DNA from: an uncultured Prevotellaceae bacterium
Lineage (GTDB): Bacteria > Bacteroidota > Bacteroidia > Bacteroidales > Muribaculaceae
Direction: 5' to 3'
NCBI GenBank assembly: GCA_946186575.1
Contig: CAMHNO010000014.1
Location: forward strand, 1-56,407
Length of the DNA: 56,407 nt
Of this stretch, positions 15,597 to 25,460 are shown in pieces. A program made the translations under genes and the position numbers. The notes beneath the pieces are model-generated. The model was not told the origin of the DNA and ran no database searches. It worked only from the letters and a program-made list of their open reading frames with translations. The first letter of the stretch is position 1. Every line of letters starts with the position of its first letter.

Positions 15597-18500
15597 TTGA
15601 GTAATAAACTATCACATAGGATATTAAAGTGGGTGTCCTGGACATTGGGAGGCCTGTTGTTACTTCTCATCCTGCTTCCGTTTGCCCTTTACATTCCCTG
15701 GGTGCAAAACAAAGCCAAAGATATTGCTTGCCACTATGTGAAAGAAAAAACTGGCATGGAGCTCTCCATTGGCCAGATCCTCATCAAATTCCCTCTTGAC
15801 CTGAGTCTCTACGACATGCAGCTGCTCGACCAGAACCGCGACACTATGGTCGTTGCCAAAAATTTCACGGCGGGAGTTGCATTCTGGCCACTTTTTGACA
15901 AGAGATTTGAAATTGACGGAGCCGAGCTCACTCAAGGGAAATATCGCATGGTGAGCAAAGACTCGTCGATGGTGCTCAGAGCCGACGTGCGACACTGCAA
16001 ACTCACAGGCACCGACATCGACCTGGAAAACAACAAGATAAATGTGCTCGACGGCACCCTCACTGGTGGCAAAGTATACCTTGCCATGTATCCCTACAAG
16101 AAAATTGAAGAGCCCGACTCCACACAAGACCAGAGTGAGAGCAAGCCTTGGCTCATACAGGCCAAACACCTCGCACTCAATGATGTGGACTACGTAATGG
16201 AAATGGTGCCCGATATCGACAGGCTCGCAGCTCACCTGGCAAGGGCCGAGCTGCGTGATGGAGTGGTCGACACAGAAGCACACTCGGTCGACGTGAAGTA
16301 TCTTGGCATCGACAGTGTTGACTGCAAATACATCTACCCATCTAAGGCGTGGGCCGAGAAGTTTAACCGCGAGCATCCTGTGCCACCAGAGATTGAAGAC
16401 CCCAATAAACAAGACACAATTCCATGGACTATCAAAGGCGACAGCCTGCGGCTCACTGGAGGTCACGCCATATATGCCCTGCGCGACAAGAAGCCTGCAC
16501 GCGGGCTCGACCCAGAGTATATCGAGGTGAGCGACCTCGACTTCTCGGTTTCTAACTTCTACAACCGCGGCCCCGTGGTAATGGTGCCACTCAACAATCT
16601 CACCGTCAAGGAGCGCTGCGGGCTACAAATCACCGAAGCTCATGGCACTGCCAAGGTTAACAGTCAGGACATTCAGGTCGAGAACTTTGTCTTGAAAACC
16701 AAGAACAGCACTGTCAATGCCGATGGCAAAATAGACATGAGCATGTTTGATGCCAGCAATCCCAGCGGTAGCATGAAGCTCACCACCGATTGCAGCATCG
16801 ACCTGCGCGAGATCAGCACTGCATTGCCTGCTCTTGCCGCGGCAACAAAATCTATTCCAAGCCGCTACCCTATCAAGGTGAAGGGCACTCTCGAAGGCAA
16901 CACTCGCGACATCGACATAAAAAATGGAGCTATCGAGATTCCTGGTCACATCAAGGCCACAATGGGAGGCAACATAAAGAATGTCACCGACCCAAAGAAG
17001 ATTCAAGTGAACCTGAACTTCGACGCAAATCTCGACAATGTGGAATTTGCCAAGAAAGAATTCTTGAGCAAGGATGTCCAAAAGCAGTTTAACTTGCTGC
17101 CCATGAAACTCAAGGGCAATGTAAAGTACAATCCCAACGAAATTGCCGGCAACATCGACATGCGGCTCAAATCGGGAGGATCGCTTGTGGGTTCGGGCAG
17201 TTACAATCTCAAGAACCAAAACTACACTATCGATGCCACGGCACAGTCGCTGCCTGTGAAGAAACTGGTGCCAGCGGTTGATATAAACAGTGTCACCGCC
17301 CACATCAAGGGCAGCGGACACGGCTTTGACTTCCTGGGCACGAACACTGCTATCGACGCTCAGGTGCAGCTCTCCCATCTCGACTTTGCTGGCAAGAGCT
17401 ACCGCAACCTAAATGCCGATGTCAAGCTCAACGGGCAGAACTTCAATGCCAAGGTCAATGCCGTCAATCGCGGCTCACTCGCTGCCACAGGAAGCTACGA
17501 CCTAAAGAGAAACAAATATGATGTCGACGCCACTCTCAACAACTTCCCCGTTCACGAGTTTGTTCCCGAATATGGCGTTGGACACGTCACCGCACACGTC
17601 AAGGCAAGGGGCGAGAACTTCGACTTCCTCAAGAGCAACACTTGGGTAAATGCCGATATCGACCTCACCTCTCTTGAATATAACGACCAACTCTTCACCG
17701 ACCTTCAGGGCAATGTTGCGCTCAACGGCAACCAGTTCGAAGGACATGTCGACTCTTCTATCCCCAACTGTGGAGTCTATGCCGATGTCAGCGGAACAAT
17801 AGGCGACAATGTTTATGCTATCGACCTTACTGGTAATGTGCGCGACCTCGACCTTCAGGCACTCAAGGTGCTTGACATCCCTTGCGACGGCCAGGGCAAT
17901 ATCGACCTGCACGGGGTTTTCGACCTCAATGAGGGCACCTATAACGCCGATTTGACTCTGAGCAACCTCGACTGGAACATTAACGGCGAGAACATATTCT
18001 CCGACATGGCCCACCTCAATTTCAATGCCAACAGCGAATCAACCAACGCTTACTATAACGATGAGAGCAACCACATCAACCTTGCTGCTCCCACCACCAT
18101 CGACGACCTGATAGGGAGCATCATGAACTGCGTGGACATTTATAATACTCAATTCGATAACAAGAGTCTTGACGTCAACGAGATGGTCTCTAACTTACCA
18201 AGTTTTGACCTGGATGTCAACATGGGGGCCAATGGTCTTATCCAGAGGGCTCTGGGACAATGGGACGTGGACTTCAGGCAAGTGACTGCCAATCTCAAAA
18301 ACGATCCCGAACAAGATGGGCTACAAGGAAATGTTTATGTTCAAAACATAAGTGTTGGAGAGAATGCCATCGACTCCATCGAGCTAAACATTCAGCAGGA
18401 AGAGGATAAAATCAATTTCAACGGACAAATGCTTAACAACAAGGGCACTTGGGACGAAATGGCGTCGGTCTACCTTGAAGGATTTGCCACTGGACCAACT

Positions 18501-20765
18501 GTCAACGCCATGATTCACCAGAAGAACATCAAGAACGAGACTGGCTACATGGTGGGGCTCAATGCAAGTTTGCAAGACGCCATACTCGATGTCAACATCT
18601 TCCCAAAGAACCCTGTTATTGCCTACAAGAACTGGAGCATCAACGACAGTAACTTTGTTAAACTTAACTTAAACGACAACAGGTTGGAAGCCAACCTGAA
18701 GCTGCAAAACGACTCGAGCCTTATTACCCTTCGCACCGACCCCGTTCAGGAAGAAGGAAAACAGAATATTCTGGTCGATATTGACAACCTGAAGATAGAA
18801 GATTGGACCCACTTCATTCCATCGCTTTCCGAGACCACAGGCATCCTCGATGCCGACATGACACTGTCTTACGACGGTAAGAACCTTGAAGGTTTCGGCG
18901 ATGTGGGCCTCTCAAAGTTCACCTACAACGGCATTCCACAAGGCGACATGAAGATGAACACCAATCTCACCATCGACCCGCACACCTCGTCTACTCAGCT
19001 CGAAGCGCACCTCGACATCGATGGCTCAGATGTGGCTGTGGCTTTTGGTGCGCTCAACGACAGCACTGCCTCAAGTCCTCTAAACCTCAATGTCGACCTC
19101 AAGCAATTCCCGCTGAGCAAAGTGGCTGCTTTCATTCCAGGCAAGATGATTTGGCTCAAGGGATATGCCAACGGCTCACTAACCATGAGCGGCAGCATCG
19201 ACACACCAATAATCAACGGAACCATTGTGGGCGATTCGGCATTTGTCACCCTGCCACGTTACGGCAGTTCACTCAAACTCAGCACCGAGCCCATCGAGAT
19301 TATCGACAACACCATATCATTTAACAACTTCAAACTCTTCGGGCTCAACGGCAACCCCGCAACAATCAATGGCGAGGTCGACTTCACTTCGCTCGACAAC
19401 ATCGAGATGGACCTCGGCATCGAAGGCGAGGACATTCAGTTCATAGGCAGTGAGCAGAAGCCTTATAGCGAAATCTTTGGAAATGGCTTCATCGACATTG
19501 ACGGGACAATGAAGATGAGCCACAACCTGATCGACATCAGAGGCGATGCACAGCTGCTCAAGGGGTCCGACATCACCTATGTGCTACAAGATGATGTCAA
19601 CGCCATTGCAAGCAGCAGCGCGGCTAATAGCATGGTAACTTTCATCAACCCTAACGACCCACAGATGGGAGGCGACTCGGTGATCATCACCGGTGGATCA
19701 TCGGCAGCTTCGGCCCTGAACATGCAACTCGACCTGGGCGTGCAAAGGGGAGCGAAAATCAATGCTTTCCTCCAACCCGAAGGCAAAGACCGAGTGAACG
19801 TAGACGGCGAAGGCAAGCTCAGGTACAGCATCGACTTTGCCGGAAGAGACAAACTAAACGGCTCCTATATCATCAAGTCGGGTGTTGTGCGTTACACACC
19901 GCCAGTCATCACCCAAAAGGTGTTCAACATCGTCGATGGCAGCAGCCTCACGTGGAATGGCGACATGCTCAACCCACAACTCGACTTGGAAGCAACCAAC
20001 AATGTCAGAACCAGTGTCGCAAACACCAGTGGCAGTGGTTCGAGGCTTGTTGACTTCGACATCACCACCATGCTAAAGAACACCCTGAGCAATATTGACT
20101 TGAAGTTTGACCTTGAAGCTAAAAACGATGCCATCATTGAGAGTGAGCTCCAAACCCTCACCGACAATCAACGCTCGCAAGCGGCCATCAACCTGCTACT
20201 TTACAACTCCTACTCTGGAGCCAAAACCACTGGCGACATAAACCTCTCCACTTCGGGGGCGTTATTCTCCATCCTTCAGTCGCAAATCAACAGCTGGGCT
20301 GCCAACAACATCAAGGGCATTGATGTGTCGTTTGGCATAAACCAGTTCGAAGGTAGCTATGAGATGGGAGGGCGCACTCAAACGAGCTACAGCTATCGAG
20401 TGTCGAAATCACTCTTCGGCGACCGCTTCAAGATTGCCATTGGCGGCGAATACTCTACAGGAGCAAGCAGCGAGCAGAACTTCTCAGAGAACCTCATCAG
20501 CGATCTCTCTTTTGAATATCTGCTCAACCCCACTGGCACGCGATATCTGCGACTGTTCCACCACAAGGGCATCGAGAGCGTGCTCGAAGGCCAAGTCACA
20601 GTCACTGGAATCAGCTTTGTGATGAAACACAAATTATCGAGCCTGAAAGAACTGTTCCGATGGTTGCACAAGTCACCCAAGAGCTCACCCCAACCTGATG
20701 AAACCACCAGTCCTGTGCAAACTCCTTCAGGAAGCCAAGATGCTAACAACACCCCGATAAAATGA
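15597..20765 (+). CDS. tamB: Translocation and assembly module inner-membrane component TamB
   Basis: 1722 residues. An N-terminal membrane anchor (about 12-35) is followed by a very long beta-rich, AsmA-like region and the C-terminal TamB/DUF490 domain (~1350-1665; AAINLLLYNSYSGAKTTGDI is typical). TamB spans the periplasm as a hydrophobic groove, moving phospholipids and/or helping insert outer-membrane proteins with its Omp85 partner. The start is a TTG at 15597; no in-frame ATG lies near the anchor. Residues ~533-730 hold two copies of a 98-residue unit (see findings). The tamL gene follows after 7 bases. A Pro/Gln/Ser-rich tail ends the protein. Confidence 0.93.
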   Translation: MSNKLSHRILKWVSWTLGGLLLLLILLPFALYIPWVQNKAKDIACHYVKEKTGMELSIGQILIKFPLDLSLYDMQLLDQNRDTMVVAKNFTAGVAFWPLFDKRFEIDGAELTQGKYRMVSKDSSMVLRADVRHCKLTGTDIDLENNKINVLDGTLTGGKVYLAMYPYKKIEEPDSTQDQSESKPWLIQAKHLALNDVDYVMEMVPDIDRLAAHLARAELRDGVVDTEAHSVDVKYLGIDSVDCKYIYPSKAWAEKFNREHPVPPEIEDPNKQDTIPWTIKGDSLRLTGGHAIYALRDKKPARGLDPEYIEVSDLDFSVSNFYNRGPVVMVPLNNLTVKERCGLQITEAHGTAKVNSQDIQVENFVLKTKNSTVNADGKIDMSMFDASNPSGSMKLTTDCSIDLREISTALPALAAATKSIPSRYPIKVKGTLEGNTRDIDIKNGAIEIPGHIKATMGGNIKNVTDPKKIQVNLNFDANLDNVEFAKKEFLSKDVQKQFNLLPMKLKGNVKYNPNEIAGNIDMRLKSGGSLVGSGSYNLKNQNYTIDATAQSLPVKKLVPAVDINSVTAHIKGSGHGFDFLGTNTAIDAQVQLSHLDFAGKSYRNLNADVKLNGQNFNAKVNAVNRGSLAATGSYDLKRNKYDVDATLNNFPVHEFVPEYGVGHVTAHVKARGENFDFLKSNTWVNADIDLTSLEYNDQLFTDLQGNVALNGNQFEGHVDSSIPNCGVYADVSGTIGDNVYAIDLTGNVRDLDLQALKVLDIPCDGQGNIDLHGVFDLNEGTYNADLTLSNLDWNINGENIFSDMAHLNFNANSESTNAYYNDESNHINLAAPTTIDDLIGSIMNCVDIYNTQFDNKSLDVNEMVSNLPSFDLDVNMGANGLIQRALGQWDVDFRQVTANLKNDPEQDGLQGNVYVQNISVGENAIDSIELNIQQEEDKINFNGQMLNNKGTWDEMASVYLEGFATGPTVNAMIHQKNIKNETGYMVGLNASLQDAILDVNIFPKNPVIAYKNWSINDSNFVKLNLNDNRLEANLKLQNDSSLITLRTDPVQEEGKQNILVDIDNLKIEDWTHFIPSLSETTGILDADMTLSYDGKNLEGFGDVGLSKFTYNGIPQGDMKMNTNLTIDPHTSSTQLEAHLDIDGSDVAVAFGALNDSTASSPLNLNVDLKQFPLSKVAAFIPGKMIWLKGYANGSLTMSGSIDTPIINGTIVGDSAFVTLPRYGSSLKLSTEPIEIIDNTISFNNFKLFGLNGNPATINGEVDFTSLDNIEMDLGIEGEDIQFIGSEQKPYSEIFGNGFIDIDGTMKMSHNLIDIRGDAQLLKGSDITYVLQDDVNAIASSSAANSMVTFINPNDPQMGGDSVIITGGSSAASALNMQLDLGVQRGAKINAFLQPEGKDRVNVDGEGKLRYSIDFAGRDKLNGSYIIKSGVVRYTPPVITQKVFNIVDGSSLTWNGDMLNPQLDLEATNNVRTSVANTSGSGSRLVDFDITTMLKNTLSNIDLKFDLEAKNDAIIESELQTLTDNQRSQAAINLLLYNSYSGAKTTGDINLSTSGALFSILQSQINSWAANNIKGIDVSFGINQFEGSYEMGGRTQTSYSYRVSKSLFGDRFKIAIGGEYSTGASSEQNFSENLISDLSFEYLLNPTGTRYLRLFHHKGIESVLEGQVTVTGISFVMKHKLSSLKELFRWLHKSPKSSPQPDETTSPVQTPSGSQDANNTPIK

Positions 20766-20772
20766 CACACTC

Positions 20773-23082
20773 ATGAGAAAGTTTTTAAGTTTTTACACAT
20801 TATCTTTTCTCTTGTTGCTAACAATGCTGGCAGCTTGCTCTACTACAAGCCGCCTGGCCGAGGGTGAAGTGCTCTACACCGGAGTGAAGAAGGTGCAATA
20901 CAACAATCTCGACACCACTAAGATTGAAGGCGACGTGAAAGACCAAATCTTCGGCGCTATCAATTACAAGCCTAACAACCCGCTCTACTCTCCCTACCTC
21001 AGAAATCCATTTCCCATCGGGCTCTGGGTTTACAACCACTGGGAGAAGACCGACAAGGGTCTCAAGGGATGGTTATACAAGAAACTTGTGTCACAGCCAG
21101 TTCTCATCAGCAGAGTCAGGCCGCAGACTCGCGTCAAGAACATCGACAACATTCTGCACGACAACGGATATTTCGACTCTAAATCAAGCTACACATTAAA
21201 TTATAGCAACAACAATCCCAAGAAGGCCAAAATCACTTATGAAATCGACCTTCGCAAGCCTTACACTCTGGGCAAAATAACCTATCTCGATGACAACTCT
21301 CCCGTCAACCATCTCATCGACTCTATTGCGATGTGCGACAAGTATTTCAAGACTGGTAGCCGATATTGCCTCGATTCGCTCAACACTGTGCGCAACAACA
21401 TCACCAACGAGCTGCGAAACCGAGGCTACTACTACTTCAGACCCGAATACCTGGAATATCTTGCCGACAGTGTCACCCAGAAAGGTGTCATAAACATGCA
21501 GCTCGTGACGGCGGCACAGGTGCCCGAACAAGCCTACATGAAATTCATGCCAGGCAATGTAACGGTCACTGTCGAGAGTTTTGAGGGAGGCGGAGTGCCC
21601 GACACTGTCAAGGCACGAAACTGCACTTTAATAAAGAAACAACCCGTCCACATCAACGACAAGCTCATCCCGTCTTGCATCAGGTGGCAGAAGAGAAGGC
21701 CATTCAGAGTCGACAACTTAGACCTGATTCAAGCCAATCTCGCCCGAACCGGCATTTTCAGCAACATCAACATGCAAGTGGCACCACGCGACTCGGTCGT
21801 TGAAAATGGCATACCTTTCATCGACTTGAACATCAATTGTACTCTCGACAAGCCCATCGAGCTTAAAGTAGAAGCTAAAGGAACCACCAAGTCCAATAGT
21901 TTCATTGGGCCAGGTCTTGGCGTGGGCATAAAGCATAAGAACATCTTTGGTGGAGCCGAGCAACTCAGCGCCGACCTCACCGCTTCCTATGAATGGCAGA
22001 CCGGCAAAGGCAATGCCTATAAGAATTCCGACTTCAACAGCTATGAACTGGGACTCGATGTGAGTCTTGCCATACCACGACTGCTCGCACCACGATTCAT
22101 CGACAGGGCAAGACGTTACATCAACTGGACACGATTCACCATTGGTGGTGAATTTATGAACCGTCCCAATTTCTTCAAGATTGCACGCATGAGTGCCGAA
22201 ATGACTTGGGAATGGCACTCGCACAAGTACAGCCAGCACAAATTCACTCCTTTCAAGCTCACCTACTCCAATCTGCTGAGCACTACAGCGGCCTTTGACT
22301 CGGCTTTCGCGTTTAACCCTGCTGTGGAACGTGCCTTCCAGGATGTCTTCATCCCTCAGATGAGTTATACCTACACCCTCGACCGCACCTTCGGCAAGAA
22401 CAATTTCGTCTGGAGCATCACAGCCACCGAGTCGGGCAACATTGCCTACTGCTTGTGGAGAGCCTTCGGCGTGAAGAGTGGCGACATGCACATCATGAAC
22501 ACTTATTTCTCACAGTTCATAAAACTTCAAACACAACTGGTGTGGACTCGTTCATTCCTTAATCAGCACCAACTGGTGGGACGACTGTTTGTGGGTGCTG
22601 CCCACGCCTATGGCAACTCAACCGATGTGCCCTACATGGAGCAATTCTACATTGGCGGTTCCAACTCACTCCGAGGATTTGCTGTGCGATCGGTGGGACC
22701 GGGCAGCTACAGGCAAACCGGCAATTCACTGATGACATTCTTTGACCAGACCGGAACATTCAAGTTCGAGGCAAACATGGAATACCGCTTTCCACTGCTT
22801 GGGTACCTCAAGGGTGCCATCTTTGTCGACGCGGGCAACGTGTGGCTGCTCGAGGACGACAACATTCGCGAGGGCGGTGTGCTCAGTGCCAAAAATTTCT
22901 TTAAGGAGCTTGCATTGAACACCGGCCTTGGACTTCGATTCGACATGGGCATGATTGTCTTGCGTGCCGACCTTGGCATAGCACTTCATGCGCCTTACAA
23001 CACTGGAGAAAAAGGCTATTTCAACATTCCCAAATTTAAAGATGGTTTAGCGTTTCACATCGCTATTGGCTATCCATTCTAA
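20773..23082 (+). CDS. tamL: Translocation and assembly module lipoprotein TamL (Omp85 family)
   Basis: 769 residues. The lipobox LAAC (Cys22) makes this a lipoprotein, unlike proteobacterial TamA; lipidated Omp85 partners of TamB are known in Bacteroidetes as TamL. After the Cys come POTRA-like segments (~30-330), then a 16-strand barrel (~390-769) with the conserved lid-loop motif GGSNSLRGFAVR (RGF) and a terminal aromatic (GYPF). It sits in the outer membrane and pairs with TamB; the 7-base gap to tamB supports one operon. Its stop codon overlaps that of the convergent VanZ-like gene by three bases. Confidence 0.93.
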   Translation: MRKFLSFYTLSFLLLLTMLAACSTTSRLAEGEVLYTGVKKVQYNNLDTTKIEGDVKDQIFGAINYKPNNPLYSPYLRNPFPIGLWVYNHWEKTDKGLKGWLYKKLVSQPVLISRVRPQTRVKNIDNILHDNGYFDSKSSYTLNYSNNNPKKAKITYEIDLRKPYTLGKITYLDDNSPVNHLIDSIAMCDKYFKTGSRYCLDSLNTVRNNITNELRNRGYYYFRPEYLEYLADSVTQKGVINMQLVTAAQVPEQAYMKFMPGNVTVTVESFEGGGVPDTVKARNCTLIKKQPVHINDKLIPSCIRWQKRRPFRVDNLDLIQANLARTGIFSNINMQVAPRDSVVENGIPFIDLNINCTLDKPIELKVEAKGTTKSNSFIGPGLGVGIKHKNIFGGAEQLSADLTASYEWQTGKGNAYKNSDFNSYELGLDVSLAIPRLLAPRFIDRARRYINWTRFTIGGEFMNRPNFFKIARMSAEMTWEWHSHKYSQHKFTPFKLTYSNLLSTTAAFDSAFAFNPAVERAFQDVFIPQMSYTYTLDRTFGKNNFVWSITATESGNIAYCLWRAFGVKSGDMHIMNTYFSQFIKLQTQLVWTRSFLNQHQLVGRLFVGAAHAYGNSTDVPYMEQFYIGGSNSLRGFAVRSVGPGSYRQTGNSLMTFFDQTGTFKFEANMEYRFPLLGYLKGAIFVDAGNVWLLEDDNIREGGVLSAKNFFKELALNTGLGLRFDMGMIVLRADLGIALHAPYNTGEKGYFNIPKFKDGLAFHIAIGYPF

Positions 23083-23594
23083 GCATTCGTGCTGCCACTG
23101 TCGTTACTCCCGCTTTGATGATGATGATGGTGATGGTGACCGTGATCGTGATGATGATGGCGGTGACGGCGACGCTTGTTAAACAAATACTTGCGCAGCA
23201 AGTGTGCCCCTTTCCATCGCATTAGGCCAAAGGCCACAAGTGCACCCAGCACATCGGCATAGATATCATTCACATCAAACGAGCGGCCCAGCCCCATAAC
23301 CAGCTGGGCGGTCTCGGTGAGCAAGCCCACCAGCGATGCCACGGCAGTGATGGCAAGCTCCTTGTTCACTTTAGTGTGATGAGGATTTTTCAACTTGGTG
23401 TAGTCAAACAGATAAGCGAAGCACAAGCCTAAGAACATCAAGAAATGCACCACCTTGTCGGAGTTCTCAAAATGCAACCACGACAGCCAGCCCGACGAGA
23501 ACTGCGAGCGAGGCGACAGCAGCACATACGCCACTATCACCGTAGCAATCACCGAGAACACTCCTGAAGGTATTTTTTTGAATATCTTATACAT
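23079..23594 (-). CDS. VanZ-like membrane protein with a histidine-rich tail
   Basis: 171 residues with four predicted membrane helices (~10-30, 48-66, 82-102, 112-128) and the VanZ-family features DKVVHFLMFLGL and DVNDIYADVLGALVA. VanZ-like proteins are widespread; most have no proven role, and VanZ itself gives low-level teicoplanin resistance. The cytoplasmic C-terminus is unusual: after LRKYLFNKRRR come 13 His in about 17 residues, mixed with Asp and Gly, then a polar tail. This may bind nickel, zinc or another metal. His is encoded by both CAT and CAC, so it is not a cloning artefact. Stops overlap with tamL. Confidence 0.85.
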   Translation of the reverse strand: MYKIFKKIPSGVFSVIATVIVAYVLLSPRSQFSSGWLSWLHFENSDKVVHFLMFLGLCFAYLFDYTKLKNPHHTKVNKELAITAVASLVGLLTETAQLVMGLGRSFDVNDIYADVLGALVAFGLMRWKGAHLLRKYLFNKRRRHRHHHHDHGHHHHHHHQSGSNDSGSTNA

Positions 23595-23628
23595 GAAATT
23601 ATTTAGGCTTTTTTTAAAGCAACGGCTG

Positions 23629-23636
23629 CAAAGTTA
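23629..23636 (-). promoter_or_regulatory. -7 box of the VanZ-like gene
   Basis: TAACTTTG on the minus strand, about 35 bases before the ATG. The -33 element is weak (TTC where TTG is expected). Confidence 0.55.
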
Positions 23637-23750
23637 ATCATTATTTTTGATAAGAGAAGAATATAAAATGAGTTTTTACATTTTCATCTATTTTTCTGCG
23701 CTATCAGCAATTTATCAGCATTTTTCTTTTCATCTTAAGCGTTTTATTGA

Positions 23751-23758
23751 TAATTTTG
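23751..23758 (+). promoter_or_regulatory. -7 box of the 119-aa membrane protein gene
   Basis: TAATTTTG, with a T-rich stretch but no clear TTG at -33; leader about 27 bases. Confidence 0.6.
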
Positions 23759-23789
23759 CATTATAGTTCTACTAACAACAACAGAAATT

Positions 23790-24149
23790 ATGAGCAATCT
23801 TAGCGAACTTTTCAAGATGTCGAAGCACGAGCGAGTTGGAACATGGACCATTTTGCTGGTCATTGTTGTCATGCTCGCTGCAGTGGTAGTGCAGCGTAAA
23901 TGCTCAAGCGCCGTTGACATCGATAGCAACAACTCGCGGGAGCTCAATTCATTCATCAACGAGGCTGCAACAAGCCTCCCTCATGAGAGCAAAAAAGACC
24001 ACAAGCGCAACGGCGACTATTCCAGCAACGATAACCATCGCAGCAGTTCCCACAAGAAAGGCGGAAACAAGAAAAAAGGAAAGAAAAAAGCTGCCAAGGG
24101 GAGCAAGTCGACTCCCGCGCGCAACATCGACCCTATTCCCCAGTTCTGA
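23790..24149 (+). CDS. Small single-pass membrane protein with a basic tail
   Basis: 119 residues, unknown. One membrane helix (WTILLVIVVMLAAVVV, ~19-34) follows a short N-terminal segment; the remaining ~85 residues are polar, ending in a lysine/glycine/serine block (KKGGNKKKGKKKAAKG). It looks like a small anchored protein with a highly basic, disordered tail, which could contact nucleic acid, LPS or lipid headgroups. I recognise no family. It has its own -7 box and probably stands alone. Confidence 0.7.
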   Translation: MSNLSELFKMSKHERVGTWTILLVIVVMLAAVVVQRKCSSAVDIDSNNSRELNSFINEAATSLPHESKKDHKRNGDYSSNDNHRSSSHKKGGNKKKGKKKAAKGSKSTPARNIDPIPQF

Positions 24150-24183
24150 CACACACAAAGAGTCATCACTGCCCCTCCAGTCA

Positions 24184-24226
24184 ATAAAAAAGCGCGCCAT
24201 TCAATCAAGTGCAGATTGAATGGCGC
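24184..24226 (-). terminator. Rho-independent terminator of the D,D-carboxypeptidase gene
   Basis: A perfect 13-bp stem (24194-24206 with 24214-24226, 7-base loop) followed on the minus strand by a run of T. It lies about 70 bases past the carboxypeptidase stop. Confidence 0.85.
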
Positions 24227-24297
24227 ATTGCTGTTGTGTGTTAAACAATTCCTATCTATCTAAAAAACGTATTGTCTTTTGTCTTCTTCGGGAGGCA

Positions 24298-25263
24298 TTA
24301 ATCATGCTTAAAGGCCGCATCGCGATAGCCATGCTTGTGACGCTTGTAGAATTTCATCATCTCAAAGCCCTTGTCATAGAGAATTATCGACTCGTCGGTG
24401 CGCTCGCGAGCTGGCACACATTTCATTATCACAAGATAAATTCTTGTGCCATCTCTCTCAACAGCCGATGCCAAGCAGCCGCCAGCTGCACGTGTGGTGC
24501 CGGTCTTGCCGCCAAGGCAACCGTCATAGCGACCATAGAGCCCAATGGTGCTCTTCAGGTTAATTTGCTTGCCAGTTGTGGTGTAGATGGTTTTTGACGA
24601 GTTCGATACAATTTCGGCAAAGTCCTTGTTCTTCATGCAGTACTTGAGCAGCTTCATCATGTCGCGAGCCGTGGTGTAATGATTATCATCGGGCAAGCCA
24701 TGAGGGTTGACAAAATTGGTACTCTCCATCAACAGCGACTTTGCCTTCTTGTTCATCATTTCGGCAAACGATGGAATGTCGCCAGCCAAGAACTCGGCAA
24801 CAGCCGCAGCGGCACCGTTGTCGCTGGGGAGCATCACCCTGTAGAGCAGGTCGCGCAGCACATATTGCTCGCCTGTCCTCACTCCGCCATAGGGAACTGC
24901 CGCCGATTTTGCGCTAATGGTCACTATCTCGCTCAGTCGTCCACTCTCGCAGGCGAGTATGCAGGTCATCATCTTTGTCATGCTGGCCGGATACATCTTC
25001 TTGTCGGGGTTTTTCCAGCTCAAGGGTCTACCCTTCTCGGCATCAATCATAAACCATGCCTGAGCGCTGAGCTTCTTGAGTTGCGCGTCAATGGTGTCGG
25101 CCGAAATCTCGGCAAGAATGGCATTATATATGCTTGGGGCAGTGCTCGGAGCACCTTTGGGAGTGCCCTTAGCTTGCGCCTGAAATGGATTAAATGCTAA
25201 TAATGAGCACAATATCAGTGCCCAGCTCATCATGGTTATTGGAAATATTTTCTTAAACTTCAT
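24298..25263 (-). CDS. D-alanyl-D-alanine carboxypeptidase (peptidase S11, PBP5-like)
   Basis: 321 residues with a signal peptide ending near QAQA (~31). The three active-site motifs of a low-molecular-weight penicillin-binding protein are intact: S94-M-T-K97 (SxxK), S147-D-N149 (SxN) and K253-T-G255. It trims the terminal D-Ala from peptidoglycan pentapeptides in the periplasm. The usual C-terminal beta-domain and amphipathic anchor of PBP5 are not evident; the protein ends shortly after the KTG domain, so it may be soluble. It is monocistronic, with a -7 box and a terminator. Confidence 0.92.
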   Translation of the reverse strand: MKFKKIFPITMMSWALILCSLLAFNPFQAQAKGTPKGAPSTAPSIYNAILAEISADTIDAQLKKLSAQAWFMIDAEKGRPLSWKNPDKKMYPASMTKMMTCILACESGRLSEIVTISAKSAAVPYGGVRTGEQYVLRDLLYRVMLPSDNGAAAAVAEFLAGDIPSFAEMMNKKAKSLLMESTNFVNPHGLPDDNHYTTARDMMKLLKYCMKNKDFAEIVSNSSKTIYTTTGKQINLKSTIGLYGRYDGCLGGKTGTTRAAGGCLASAVERDGTRIYLVIMKCVPARERTDESIILYDKGFEMMKFYKRHKHGYRDAAFKHD

Positions 25264-25299
25264 TACTCGTATGCCTTAATTATAAATCGTTTGGGGTTG

Positions 25300-25307
25300 C
25301 AAAGATA
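25300..25307 (-). promoter_or_regulatory. -7 box of the D,D-carboxypeptidase gene
   Basis: TATCTTTG on the minus strand about 37 bases before the ATG. No good -33 element at 19-20 bases. Confidence 0.6.
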
Positions 25308-25376
25308 TATATAAGAACGGCAAAAAACGAAAAAAATTACATTTTTTTAGAAAAATTTTCAAGATGATACAGATAA

Positions 25377-25418
25377 ACAAAATGCGCTTGGATAGTTTTT
25401 TTGCCATCCAAGCGCATT
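25377..25418 (-). terminator. Rho-independent terminator of the small lipoprotein gene
   Basis: A perfect 13-bp stem (aatgcgcttggat at 25381-25393 with atccaagcgcatt at 25406-25418), followed on the minus strand by ttttg. It is 43 bases past the stop. Confidence 0.85.
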
Positions 25419-25460
25419 AAATAAGTTGTATTATTTATACTAAATTTTGAATAATTGAAA

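Noticed and set aside
23100-23180. Polyhistidine stretch as a cloning or assembly artefact
   Set aside because: Codons alternate CAT and CAC with Asp and Gly between them, the frame continues naturally, and the surroundings are normal chromosome.
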